A stretch of 64,000 nt of DNA from Scytalidium lignicola. Lineage: Eukaryota; Ascomycota; Leotiomycetes. The stretch is taken from contig NCSJ02000056.1 of NCBI GenBank assembly GCA_002812745.2, positions 1-64,000 on the forward strand, written 5' to 3'. The first letter of the stretch is position 1. The number at the start of each line of letters is the position of its first letter. This document shows positions 11,899 to 23,403 of the stretch, in pieces. The notes below the pieces were generated by a model, which was not told the DNA's origin, ran no database searches, and was given only the letters and a program-made list of their open reading frames with translations. The position numbers and the translations under genes are program-made.

Positions 11899-14559
11899 TC
11901 ATAAAGTAACTTGGATCGTGTCATTACTAGGTGATAGCCTGGTCTTGCCTAGACTTTCTTCTATAAAAGAGGCAACCCATTTCCCAATATGCCATGTCCG
12001 GCGCTCTTTAAACGCTCTGATGATCCAATCTAAATATATCGCTTCGCTCTTCAAGACATGAGTACTTCGCACCGCCTCATTCAACCCAGCGCCAAAATCA
12101 ACCACACCACCTACGCTCCAAGGAGCAACAACTGTGCCAATCTCCGTGTCGTTGCTTGCAAAGCCGTGGAACACTTCTTCAAGCACCTGTGACTCCTGAT
12201 CCTCTCTGGCGGATGCCATAAGGGTATCCAGTACATATTTGCAAGGATTCGATCGGGAGCCTCGATTTACAGCTTCCTGCGCCTCACTCATAGTCAGACT
12301 AACTAACCGCCATGCAACTAAGCAGATCTTGAACGCGAGTATTGTAACAAATGGGTTTTCTGGTAAAGGCGAGGTCGTGTACTTGAAAGGTGATAATTTG
12401 TCAAGACTGAAATCTAGATTATTGAGCTGGAAAATTATTAGGACTCGTATCTAGAAGAAAGTGTATTTGACTTACGATTCGGAAGACATCACGATCTAGG
12501 CTCCATGTCAAATAATGAACCATTGACGGCGGGAATTTTGTGGACTCACCTTCGAAGATACTTCCTGTGTCAACTGGCTTTGATTGTGTGAGATCACATG
12601 CGGTGGCGATAGCTTGAGGGAGGCTGCACTCCACAACACCATTGACGAGCAATCCATCTGGTCGTGATAATGTTATGGAGGAATAATGCCATAAAGCCCA
12701 GAACGAGTGCCAGAGTGAAGTATTCTCTCCATCCCGGTCTTGATCCTCAATGTCAAAGCAGTTAGTCATTGATGACTTTCGACATGATACGAGTTCGGCT
12801 ATGATCTTCAAAGCTCGAGAAAGTTGCAGCAGTTGCTTGTCAGTCAAGACTGACAACGTGCTAGCTTGAGCGTTCGGACGTTTGAGAAGACAGGACACAT
12901 GTGTCAACTCTCTCGTCATCATCTACTAGCGGGATGATTCATCAGCATAAACATAACCTTACCTGGCTAATCAACAAACCTGTAACTGCGTCACAAGAAT
13001 CACTGCGGTGAAGGGTGACGCCCAAAGCAACCGTAGCGTTTCTGGATGCCGTTTTACATGCTCTGAGTGGAGCAGCGTTTGAGATGCCTCGTAGAAAAAT
13101 CCCTGGGCTGCAGGTGAGTGAAATATAAAATCATCATGGCCTGTCAATGCCGTGAAATGTTGGCGGTGACAAGTTTTCCAAGCTGTGGCCGATTTTGCAA
13201 GCCAGGCATCCTCACAACATGGCAAGTCGTACTTGATTTCCAACGATGAAAGCATTGGGCGTTGGTTGTACAAGATTGAAAAGTGTGAATCCAACAAATA
13301 AAGTGAATAAATGCAACTTCAAAATTTATTTAGTTTGAAGTGCAATATTTGAATGTGAAGTACATAGCATACCGTTTCCTTGACTCCTGTTTCGCAAATT
13401 CTTCCCACTTAATATCCAAAGTTTCGGGGTCGGAGGACCCTGGAGGAAAAGCGTCGACTTCATTAGCGTCGTCCTGCTCAAATTGAACTCTGAGAGCACC
13501 ATCATGAGACATCTGTAGCATTCGCATAGCATCAACCAGATCTCGATGTATTTGCTGTGCTTTCAGAAAGCTCCCTTCGTTTTCGTCATATATTCCGAAA
13601 TATTCGAGGAGAAGAAAGGTTTGAATCACCCATGTCTCCTGATATCTTGATCGGTTCTGTTCCACCTACTGACTGTTAGAGCAAAATTCCAGAGTAAAAT
13701 GGTCTTCTACCCTACATATCGCTGTAACGATTTCAGTGCAGCATCGAATAATGCTTTCCGTGAAGTGTCAGAGCGGCCTGAATCGCAGTAAAGTGACCCA
13801 ATGACGATGATTGCATTTTGAAGAGGCGCAGGAGATGTCACTGCATCAAAGGTGCCTTCATGGAGGATTGGGAAATTCTGGTGAAATTCTGAGAAGAACG
13901 CGCCGATACATTTCAAATCTCTGGAGGCATGTCAGAATGCTTCAATAGCCCTTGACTATACTCACGATGGCGTGTCTTCTTGGAATGATAATGGCACCTC
14001 TGATCTAGCTTTTGAAGCCGGAACAGGTGCTAGCATGAGCGTCTCTAGCCAAGTTGACATCGTCGGTGAGGCCAGCGATTGCGCTGGGATACCATCTCGA
14101 GGCAGCTCTCGAGGAGGCTCTCCCGGCAGAGGAAGTTGCTGAGCATGACAATTCTCCACATGTCTCTTTCGCAAATCACTATAATTACGGTAAGTATGAT
14201 GTATAGATTGTACCAAAACAGACGTATCGGTCATACCGGCGAGCGAAAAGGGCACTGCACTGCGAGCATTGAAAAGTCCTCGCATTGAAGCCCTTATGAT
14301 CTATCACGATTGTCAGTATCCCACGTTTCGGGATATTTAAAGTAGATCATAGTATGATGCGACAAGAATGAAGAGATCCTATTGGTTGCTTACGGGTGTG
14401 TATATGGCGTTTGAGGTTTTCCTACTTCGATCAGTAAGATCGTGCGGGTGGCGGGGAAGGAGGAGCCCTGCGTACTTGCCGAGTAAACCCTTTTGAACAG
14501 TCTGTGCAATTGAATGGCCTGGCCACGCTCTTCGTCTTTTTCCGAGTCGAGTCTGCCAT
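11899..14559 (-). CDS. C2H2 zinc-finger / Fungal_trans transcription factor (regulator 1)
   Basis: Nuclear regulator with two N-terminal C2H2 fingers and a large Fungal_trans (PF04082-type) middle domain. Nine exons: 14559-14476, 14421-14394, 14300-14237, 14178-13966, 13920-13716, 13665-13373, 13316-12980, 12922-12476, 12426-11899; product 732 aa. Finger 1 is C18-x2-C21-x12-H34-x3-H38. Finger 2 is C49-x2-C52-x12-H65 followed by C69/H70. The middle domain shows FHQNFPILHEGTF, a YLLDSHFSILYNQRP segment and ELDFPLPC-like spacing (EIKYDLPC). Splice sites and phases in the finger region match those of the second regulator (19767-22407), so the two are paralogues. A GGAGCTCC site lies 76 bases upstream of the start, which suggests autoregulation or cross-regulation. 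Confidence 0.88.
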
Positions 14560-15023
14560 ATCATCGTATGATGAGGAAGGAGGAGCGTCTGGGGCTTGTA
14601 TAGATAAGGTGTCTATCTTTTATGCGAGTCAGGAGGAGCTCCACTTGGGCCGCTTCATTATTATTGGGCTTGATAACCGGGCCAGCGGGCTTTGGTGGCC
14701 TACATCTTGTAGCTTCAAAGCAGAAGAGAACTATAAATAAAATGTTACAGAGGGTCTCGTACAAAGTAATGCGAATATAAGCTCTCACTGGAACCGTTTA
14801 AGGTAGGCTCTCAGGGTCACTGCTAGGAGGGCAACTATGGGTAGAACCTTCTTAAGTCACTCCATTAGGCGCAAAAGATTCATGAGTTAGAGCACATGAG
14901 TGCCTGCTGACCATAATTTTTGATATATGAGACTGTCAAACGAAAGATTTATAACCATTGCTAGTCAACAAAGTGTCCCGAAAACAGATTCAAGTCGTTT
15001 TGCTCCCGACTGCCTTCGGCGTT
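14560..15023. promoter_or_regulatory. Promoter of regulator 1 / 3' end of permease gene
   Basis: A 464-base region holding the promoter of regulator 1 and the 3' end of the MFS permease (stop at 15024). It contains the cluster palindrome at 14635-14642. No gene recognised. Confidence 0.6.
14635..14642. promoter_or_regulatory. Cluster palindrome GGAGCTCC, copy 4
   Basis: Read on the minus strand the context is AGTGGAGCTCCTCC, 76 bases upstream of the regulator 1 start. This is the copy closest to a start codon. Confidence 0.6.
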
Positions 15024-16690
15024 TCAAACCTTCATATCTCGCTTGTCTGCAGTATTGCTCTCTTCAACTACTCCTACAGAGCCTTCTTCGCTCACATCAG
15101 CAGCGTCAATTACAAGAAGCTGCCCCTTCTTCTGCATTCTCCTGAAATAGAGAACGATAATAGTAGTCCAAATGGCTAGCAAAGTTCCGATAACGATCAT
15201 GCAGTACATTCCACGCTGTAAAAATCGTCAGCTGAGTTGTTCCAACCTGGCATCATGACGACGTGGAAGATTCTTACCGTAAAATATGGAGCCTGATCAG
15301 TAGAGTAAAAGATCAGAGGCCAGAATGCGTTGAACGTGTTACCACCAAAATTCATGAAACCAATGATAACAGCCCGAAATGCATGATCCTCGAGTTTCAT
15401 AACATCATTTGCCCATGCAAAGGATGTTGCTTGACAAGCGTAAATAGAGCCAGCCCAATAATATGCCCCAAAAATGCCAGCGGTAGGTGTACTTGGAACT
15501 AGAATGATGATTGCCGAAACAATGGCTGTGAATGCAAGATAGTAATTTGCAATCCATCGCCCACCGAAGATGTCAGTCCCCGTAGCCCAGAGTAGTGTCG
15601 AAGTAATCCCAACAGCCTGAACTCCTGTTGGCCAGTTATTAAGTTCATAGACCGTATATGTATGTTTCTTATTGTATTTCATCCAGAGTTGTAGAAGGGA
15701 GCTGGTGCTCTGTTGTTCAGCACAGTTGGTGATGGTCCATAATACCAGGAAAGCGTAGAGGTAAGGCGATTTTACCACCCGTTGAACAAACGACTTTGTC
15801 AACATTGGCTCGCGAGGCTTCTCAGGCACACGCGCAATAGCCAGTTCCTTTTCCTCTTGTGAAAAGTAAATCGCAGTCGTCTGGCGTGGAGTATCAGGGA
15901 AAAAGAAGAAGCCGTATGCGGCAACCGGCAGAGTAATCAGTCCATCGACCTGTTCAACAACTGTCAGTAATTTGTTGAAATCCTCTTGGCATCGGAACTC
16001 ACGATGAACAGCCATCTCCATCCAGCTAGTCCGGCTAAGCCGTTCATGGACTTGTAAATTGCGGCTTGAAGAAGGCCGCCGACGATACCGCCAGCAAGCC
16101 CCGAGGCAGTAAAAAGGCCGGACCTCTTTCCAAGCTCGCTCTCAGTATACCAAGACCCCAGAATGTAATGAGTACCGGCAAAAGTGCAAGACTCGAAGTA
16201 CCCCTGGAAGAATCGGATAGCCATGATATGCTGAGGTCGTTGAGCTCCTGCAACGATCATGGTAATGCACGCCCAACTTGTCATCATGAACGGGAAAAAC
16301 CGCCCAGGTTTGAAGTATGTGAGCATGGCATTATTCGGGACAATTCCACTTATTAAAGTATCAGCTCAAGAACACTTGTTGAGAAGAGTTATCTTACATC
16401 AGGTATCCAACAGCGTAGATAGTATTGATGAGAGTCAATTGGTTTCCTTTGAAGTTAAGGTCCTCTTTCATGCCTGACACATAGGCTTGAGTCAGATTTT
16501 GTCGATCAAGGTAGTTCCTAAAATTGTTAGCCGGATTCGTCAGTCGCAGATTGGGTTTCCTTGCTCACATGAAATAGGCCAGGCAACAGAAGGTCAAGAT
16601 GAAAAAATCAAGCTTGAAGACAAGCTTCCTCTCCAAAGCCGACTTGTCTCTTCGGAAATAATTGACAAACCTCTTCTTTGCGGAAGGCAT
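15024..16690 (-). CDS. MFS permease, anion:cation symporter (ACS; allantoate/pantothenate-type) family
   Basis: Plasma-membrane uptake carrier with about 12 membrane segments. Five exons: 16690-16569, 16517-16398, 16348-16003, 15949-15278, 15215-15024; introns 51, 49, 53 and 62 nt; product 483 aa. Typical family signatures are the DFFILTFCCLAYFMNYLDRQN segment in TM1 with NLTQAYVSGMKEDLN after it, a GTHYILGSWYTESELGKRSG loop, and WRWLFIVDG between TM6 and the central loop. Fungal relatives carry carboxylates, allantoate, pantothenate and similar organic anions, which fits import of a substrate for the catabolic enzymes around it. Two palindromic sites lie upstream (17056 exact, 16887 variant). 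Confidence 0.9.
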
Positions 16691-17602
16691 GTTGGCTCGT
16701 GATCTCAGCTTTCTATACTACCGCTTGGCTCGCAATGAAAGGGGTTGTTGGAGAGCGCAGAAAGCAATTTTGTTGGGTTGTTCGGTCAGATTCCCATGAT
16801 ATATAGGCGACTTATCAATTTTTAGACTGAGGCATCCAGATAACGTTGTGATCTTGAGTCTTGGAGTCTATGTTGTCGTGTATCTTGGAGCGCTCCTCCC
16901 GGAAATGAGCTACAGGATGCAGGGATCTTACTGTGTGTATATCTGGCAACCCTTGATCCCTTCCCCGCGATAAAGCCTTGGCTAGTTACTGTATTCCTGA
17001 GATTTGTGCTGCACGATGAACTAGTGTGATTGGTATCTTCATATGTGTGGGGTGTGGAGCTCCTCCCTTCTGATAAAAACCAACCCAAATTACGAGGCAG
17101 AGCAAAGTTCATCAATCATGCTTCCAATAATCTCAGGAGAAGGTTAAATGGACCCAAGAAACGGGACTTTTGCGATCAGTGGGGGGTTCCCAACGAGGCG
17201 GATCCTAGTACCCAGAGTGCTAGACTTGATTACGAATTTGTGACCCCTTACTCGTTATCGAAATGACGGCAAGACGAGTCGAAACGACGAGAAGCAAATC
17301 TGTTCTCAAACAGGGTTTATAATTTATAATAAAGCATTTACATATACTAGAATTGCCGGGTGAGAATGAGATGCTAGTCACTTTATTTGTGCAATTAAAT
17401 TGCAAAAGCTTTTACTTATGATTGCTACTCTGCGAAAAAGAATAAATCCATTCTGTCAAGAGCTTATCCATTTCTTGCGTCAAAATGCTAGCTCTACTAT
17501 GCAGAAAAAATTACGTTGCCTTAACTGATGCCTTAACTGATTCCTATCTTAAATAAAACATATCACGTACGATCCTGCTCTGCTTCCTTCCCTTCCTCCG
17601 AA
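16691..17602. promoter_or_regulatory. Permease promoter and 3' end of 2OG oxygenase gene
   Basis: A 912-base region without a recognisable gene. It contains the exact cluster palindrome at 17056-17063 (366 bases from the permease start) and a spaced variant GGAGCGCTCCTCCC at 16887. The part beyond 17270 is more AT-rich and featureless. Confidence 0.55.
17056..17063. promoter_or_regulatory. Cluster palindrome GGAGCTCC, copy 5
   Basis: Context GGTGTGGAGCTCCTCCC, 366 bases upstream of the MFS permease start. Full match to the extended form. Confidence 0.6.
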
Positions 17603-18928
17603 TCACGTCCTCATTGTTGGGATGACATAGTTCGCTCTTGGAACATTGTCGAATTTGCCTAGACTCTTATGATTTTCAGGATCCGGATACTCGCCATCGA
17701 AAAAGTCCGCATGCTCCTTCTCATCTCTTGGTCTGTCAAGATCGAACTCAATCCGTTTGTACCCGTGCTTCCGCGCATCGAGATAATCTGCCATACAAAA
17801 TACTCTGTCATCAATGTGCTTGTCTGCTCCCAATCGCTTCAAAGTGGGCGAGTTCTCGATAGGCTCTAGACGTCTCTCGTCGCAAGGTCTAGCAAAGTAA
17901 ATGACACCAATTCGCTTGAGATGCCTCTGGTCCATGGGAGGCTGAACAACCCGATGGATAGTGGCTTTGAAGAGGCCTCCAGTCAAGAGTTCAAGTGCCT
18001 CGCCGAAGTTGATAATGAGGGCTTTGGGGACATGTTCGACCCACTTGTACTTTCCATCGGTGTGGTCCAAGACTTGAAGAGCTGAGATCGGCTGCGAGAA
18101 AAGGAATGTCCAGGTTCCCCAGTCAGTGTGACCCGAAAGGAAAATGTCGCGGTACTTTTCGCTCTCCTCTTTCGATCGGGGTTCGCAGAGCATCTGAAGT
18201 CGTCAGTTCCACTCGAAATATATGCAATAACAAGATTCTTACGTATCTAATGTACTCCGTTTTTGAGCCGCCTTCAGAATGAGTAGCCCAGACTTGTTCC
18301 TCAGGAACTTCTAAAATCATAGCCACAAGAGTGAGTAACTTCTTCAAAATGTTCGTTCTAATAAAAGTCATGACATTGTAGATTTCCTTCATGTATGGTC
18401 TGATTATTTCTGGATGTTGCCGCTCATGGGGGTCATGGACGAGGATATTGTAATGGTCAAGCTGTTTTGGGAAGCCGCCCTTGTGGCCCAAGGGGCCGGC
18501 AGGCTTGAACCCTACGTAGAGTCCCCGAGCATCCTCTTCGGGAGTGACTTTGCACCTGTTAGCATTCTGGTCTAAAATGACGACAATCAAATTCAAAAAA
18601 AACCTTCGTATGGCGCCTTCTCCTCGGGTGGCAGAGTCATGGTGGCGTTTGCGAGCTGCATCTGACGGGCGTAGACTTCGTCGCTAATCCCGTGGTTAGT
18701 GAGGGTGAGAAACCCATGCCCAGTTGCAGCTTTGAAAAGTTGTTCAGCGATTTCTTTTCTTCCCACTGGATCCTCGAACTTTGAAAGATCGAGGTTCTCG
18801 AGTTTCACGTATTCCACTTGAGATTATACGTTAGCTGTCAATTCAAGGAGAAGGAGCCAATTCTACGCACACGGTTCTTTTGTTGGTTCTGGGATTGTGA
18901 AAGGAGGTAAAGGAATTTGAGTAGCCAT
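17603..18928 (-). CDS. 2-oxoglutarate/Fe(II)-dependent dioxygenase (isopenicillin N synthase-like)
   Basis: Soluble non-haem iron oxygenase of the DIOX_N plus 2OG-FeII_Oxy type. Four exons: 18928-18871, 18816-18604, 18547-18243, 18193-17603; product 388 aa. The N-terminal domain has the family's GHGFLTLTNHGI. The jelly roll carries the iron ligands His214 and Asp216 (GHTDWGTWTFLFSQ) and distal His272 (KATIHRVV), with Arg282 or Arg286 as the likely 2-oxoglutarate contact. Relatives hydroxylate, desaturate or cyclise small molecules. Intron 2 was ended at the AAG at 18548 because that restores a family-like YEVTPEEDARGLYVGFKPAG join. Divergent from regulator 2 over a promoter with a GGAGCTCC site. 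Substrate unknown. Confidence 0.88.
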
Positions 18929-19766
18929 TTTGGGATAACTTAGAAAAGTTGCCAGAGTGGTGGTCGTGGCTTTTGTACAGAAATTTTGGTTGTGTCAAAG
19001 TTGAATGAATCTTGTGTTAACTCAGAGGTGGATTGTGGTATTAATAAGTAGACCGCTCGAGGCAATTTTGCGATCGAATTGGAACGGCGAAGCTCAATCC
19101 AGCTTCAAGAGGGCTTGTCGAAGGTCTCCAGTCCTGAACAGAACAAGAATGGCAATGGGCTCTTGGAGGAGTGCAGTTCCAACTCAAGATGCCGTCTTCC
19201 CGGACCTGCTTCGGCAGCTCCTCTGAGCGGAGGTGGAGCTCCCCCATGCTGGAGATTGGACTTTCTTCGTCCTCATGGTTAATAATATCACACCCCACAA
19301 GCTCCTCCCGAATTTGATGTCGAGAATGGGCCTCGACCCCAAACTTGGAGGATTCTCCTTGCCACCTGGGATGAGTCGTAATTCCCTTTCATGGGCTCGC
19401 TTAGAAGATAAGGGGGTCAGGGGCTTCGATTTCCGAAAATGATAGCACTGCCAGGGTTAAATATTATAAGGTTACCACGAGAGGCAGAGATTCTCAGCAG
19501 CATATTTTGCTACGGGCAAGGACTTGGCTCGATGTTTGTAACCCTAGAAAAGATCAATCGACGCTTGTACAGATTTAGCTAGTCCACGATAAGAGCTGAT
19601 TAAATCGACGCGAATCAATAACCTCCTTGGATAAAGATGTTTGAACCTACAACATCTAGACGGCAAAATCGAATATCTTTCTTAAGTAAAGTTATCTCAC
19701 CAATTAATTTACTCTGTGTTTTATTCCTGCTGCAGTGTTTTTGAGTACCTTACGTACAAAAACAAC
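18929..19766. promoter_or_regulatory. Divergent promoter, 2OG oxygenase / regulator 2
   Basis: An 838-base divergent intergenic region with one exact palindrome at 19235-19242, plus half-sites CAGCTCCTCTG near 19216 and AAGCTCCTCCC near 19309. No gene recognised; the short open frames on both strands are not conserved-looking. Confidence 0.6.
19235..19242. promoter_or_regulatory. Cluster palindrome GGAGCTCC, copy 6
   Basis: Context AGGTGGAGCTCCCCC, 307 bases from the oxygenase start and 525 from the regulator 2 start. Confidence 0.6.
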
Positions 19767-22407
19767 ATGGAGGATGAAGTTGGTGACCCAGAAGTCGGGG
19801 GCCTTGGAGCGTCACGAGTTCGGCCATTCCAATGTTCTGCTTGCTCCAAATGTTTCACTAGACGCGTATGTCGTATCATCATTGTATCCTGAATAAATGC
19901 CAGGATCTAATTGAACGTTGTTCAGGAGAACCTTAAGCGCCATACCCGTTCAGGTGCGTAACGCCGTAGGATGGCATAGTTGACGTCTATAGAGCACTGT
20001 GTGCTGACAGTCCTGAACCCGTCAGTGCATCGAAATACTAATACCCAAGTTCTCAAGTGCCCTCACTGTGATGTTTCCTTCTCAAGAAAGTCCGTATCTC
20101 GTTTCCCTTAATTTAGCCCCGTTGATATCACGTGCTCTGTCACGCATTTACACCGAACTTATAAACATTTTTTCTATGCAATGAAGTGTAGCCTACTACC
20201 TCACACAGGTGCAACTATCAGAAAAGCTCACTGGCCCGCAGCGATCTAAGACAACGTCATATAAAAAANGCACCATGCCGCTGAGCTTCAAGCATTGGAC
20301 GCAGCATCACAGCAGCTCGCACCAACAATAGGCTTAGAGCTCGAAAGACTTGATAGCCTCGTAAGCCCTGCCCGTGAAAAGTTGAAGTGGACTCTGCTGA
20401 TGAGATGTTTCTTGCCAGGAATTGGAAGATCCCCACCAAAACTGTTACTCCACTTTGCCTCAGGACTCTATCGGTTTCATGTTGTAAGCTTTTCGATCCT
20501 GACTTTTCTTGTGACTAAAGATCAATGACAGAATACCACAATACGTAGCTACCTATTTCGACAAATTCCACTCTAATCTTCCGTTCTTACATCAACCTAC
20601 TTTCGACGTTACTTCTGCTCAAACCCCTCTACTTCAAGCTGTGGCATGCCTCGGTGCTGTATATGACGCCCCAGAAAATGATTACGCTGTCAGCAAAGCT
20701 TTCTTCAAGTCCGGGTATGAGTTTCTCAGTGCATATGTACGACCCCTTTCCAAAGTTGCTTGACCTGAATTTATCCCGTATAGAAGCACAAAGACTTAGA
20801 TTTTACACAGGTTGAACGACGCCCTTTACGATTCAGTGAATTATGGGTGTCCCAATCGTTCCTCTTATTTCAATATTTTGCCATTTATAGCTGCAACGAT
20901 GGGTTATTCTTGTTTGCGCAGAAGATCCACCGTCGATTGGTCGACGGGGCTCGGAATGCCTCAATGCTCCAACAGAATGTATATCAACAGCATGAAAGCA
21001 ACGATATGCAAGGGCTTGCCCAACATTCGACTCAAAAGCAGTGGAATGACTTCATCATAAACGAGTCAAGAATACGGTAAGGTTACCTGCTGAAGAAACT
21101 AGCAGTGCTATGTTTTGAAGTGGACACTAATAAAAGCATAGAATCATCTACTCCATGTATTACATGGACTCTCAAATGGCTGTCACATGTAACATTAAAC
21201 CCATTCTCTCAGCGATGGAAATAAAATACGAGTTACCATGCCGGGACCACTTCTGGTCAGCTCTCACACCCGAATCCTGGGATTCATTAAGACAAGAAGA
21301 ACTTTCTTCGTTTAGCGAGGGAGATGATAGTAATGGAAACTCTGAGCCGCGTCCAGGACAAGGAGTTTTATACGAAAGTATGACACATCTGATCCATCCG
21401 GGACAACGTGGTCAACAATTGAAGATTCTGTGGTACTCTCCATTTGCTACCCTGATACTTATTACCCAGATACAAATGATGGCCAGAGAGGTCATTTCCG
21501 CGAGTATTTTCTTGTACTCGAATATTAGCAATGAAAAGACCAGGCACAATTTGACAATAGTTACCGAGGAACACCGGAGTCCTATCATGCAAGCTCTCAT
21601 GAATCTCGCGGGTATGCAAGAAGATGAACAAATGATCAAGCGCGGATGGTTGACTATATTGTGCAGACCTCATTCCAAAACGACAATCAATGAACATCAG
21701 TTGTAACCCAGAATATGCAAGTAACAAGTCTCTCTGGCATTCAGTGTGGATAGCCTGGCACTACACAGCTCTCTGCCTCACTCACCAGGACGCTCTTCTG
21801 ACGACTGGTATCGTCGAATGCAACATCCCAGCCGCAATATCCAGTTTGTCCCCTTTTCCCACCCCCGCCCTGCGCCCTGTATCCTTCAGCTAACAATATT
21901 TCAGCGCACTGGGAACTCGGCAAACCTCGAGCAAAAGGTCACCGAGATATCTACGACGACCAAGATGTATTCCGCATAGTCGACAACCTAGAGCAAGTAT
22001 TGCAAGAAATGAACACGCCACCCATCTCCTCCAGCTCCTCTCAATGTCTAGAGGACCCCTTCATCACGATCCTAGGGTTCAAAACATTCATGATTGGTTG
22101 GCGTGTTGTACGGTTAATGATGCTCAACATCTCTCACTGTGAGAACAGGGAAACAAGACGGAAGCACCATGCAGGTCTGTATGAGGCGCCTACACAGTCT
22201 GTTTTGTTTAGTATCATGCGGAGTATTGAGCGTGAAAGGGAGGAGGGGTATGGGTTAGATGAAATGATGGATGAGGGAAATGAGAATAAGAAGAGTTACG
22301 AACTGCAGTATTTGGAGTGGGCGGATAAGGCGTTTGGACAGAGGCGTGTGTGGCCGATTGGGGGGTGGATGGCCACTGTGTTGGAAGAGGGGCTGGGTGC
22401 AGCGTAG
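19767..22407 (+). CDS. C2H2 zinc-finger / Fungal_trans transcription factor (regulator 2)
   Basis: Paralogue of regulator 1. Ten exons by hand: 19767-19865, 19926-19953, 20026-20089, 20242-20360, 20419-20483, 20532-20736, 20811-21076, 21142-21611, 21667-21843, 21905-22407; product 664 aa if the 'n' at 20269 is dropped. Finger 1 is C23-x2-C26-x12-H39; finger 2 is C54-x2-C57-x12-H70. Exon 2 (28 nt), exon 3 (64 nt) and the 205-nt exon 6 equal the matching exons of regulator 1 in length and phase. The middle domain shows FHSNLPFLHQPTF, YSMYYMDSQMAV and EIKYELPC. The GTCCGT donor at 20090 is unusual and its intron is long (152 nt); it was accepted because the paralogue is spliced at the same codon. 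Read literally, the 'n' after a run of six A gives an early stop. Exon 5 is the least certain exon. Confidence 0.82.
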
Positions 22408-22528
22408 ATGATATTTGCAGAAGAGCAAACGCCCTTTCTAAACTTGATTTGATGATGATGATGATGATTCCTGACTCTCGAGCTAATTACAACAGCGGCC
22501 TTGATGCTATGCATTGTAGTAAACGCGA

Positions 22529-23403
22529 CTAGAATGTTCCATCATAGTCAGGATACGTCCCACCTGGTCCATCTCGAATCACAATCTCGCCCGCAACCTT
22601 CATGAAGATAGGATCTGACCGTATCCTCATATAATACTCATGCACAATCGGATGCTTCGCCGCCCACGCCTTCGTGAAAACCTGAATACAAGCTCTTATC
22701 AGCATCAATTATTCAGCCAAACAACAACTGTCATCTCCAAGTTTGCTAGAAAAATCAAACTCACAAATTGATACCCCCTCGCCAATCCGCTCACCACAAA
22801 CAAATCCGCCATCGTCAAGCACCCTCCCACAAGAAATTTCTTCCCCGTAATCTCCTTCTCCACCGCCCTAATAGTCAGTTCGCAATTCTTCTCACATTGT
22901 GCCAGGATCTCTGGACTGGAAGGACCACGACCTATTATCGGGACAATCCACGCCATAATTGGGGGCAGCAGTTCGTAATTCATGAAACTCGCCCAACGTA
23001 ATACTGTCGTCTCTTCTTTCAAATTGGATCCCAGTAATGTTGTGTTTGGGTTTTGCTTGGCGACTACAAGCATCGAACCGAAAATCAGCGTAAGATCCTA
23101 CAATGAAGCCAAAGGAATAAAAGGGGGATGAATAGAGAGATTTATGCATGGAAGGAGAGACGCACGGAACCAGCTCACAGCGATACTCTCGTAGACACAA
23201 AATCCATCCGCAGTCTCCAAAGCCGGTACCTTGCCAGTATGGAATTTGGAATAATACTCCTCGCTGACGTCGCCGTGCTCAGGGTATATTTTGCCCGGCA
23301 AGGCGGGGACAATCTCGATGTCGAGGTTATTGAGAGTAGCGATGTAGAGGGTCATTGTTGACCTTGGGGCTTTGGGATACGTATAGAGTTTTCCGAAAGA
23401 CAT
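22529..23403 (-). CDS. Glutathione S-transferase, eEF1B-gamma/GTT-like (GST-2)
   Basis: Paralogue of GST-1 (9167-10065). Three exons: 23403-23166, 23063-22765, 22681-22529; introns 102 and 83 nt; product 229 aa. The start MSFGKLYTYPKAPRSTM is nearly identical to GST-1, and GKVPALETADGFCVYESIAVS marks the glutathione site. The C-domain has KFLVGGCLTMADLFVVSG and ends HEYYMRIRSDPIF. It has lost the first and third introns of GST-1 (or GST-1 gained them), while the other two splice positions coincide. It shares a divergent promoter with the SDR reductase, including a GGAGCTCC palindrome. Probably works on a reactive intermediate of the same pathway (inference). Confidence 0.88.
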
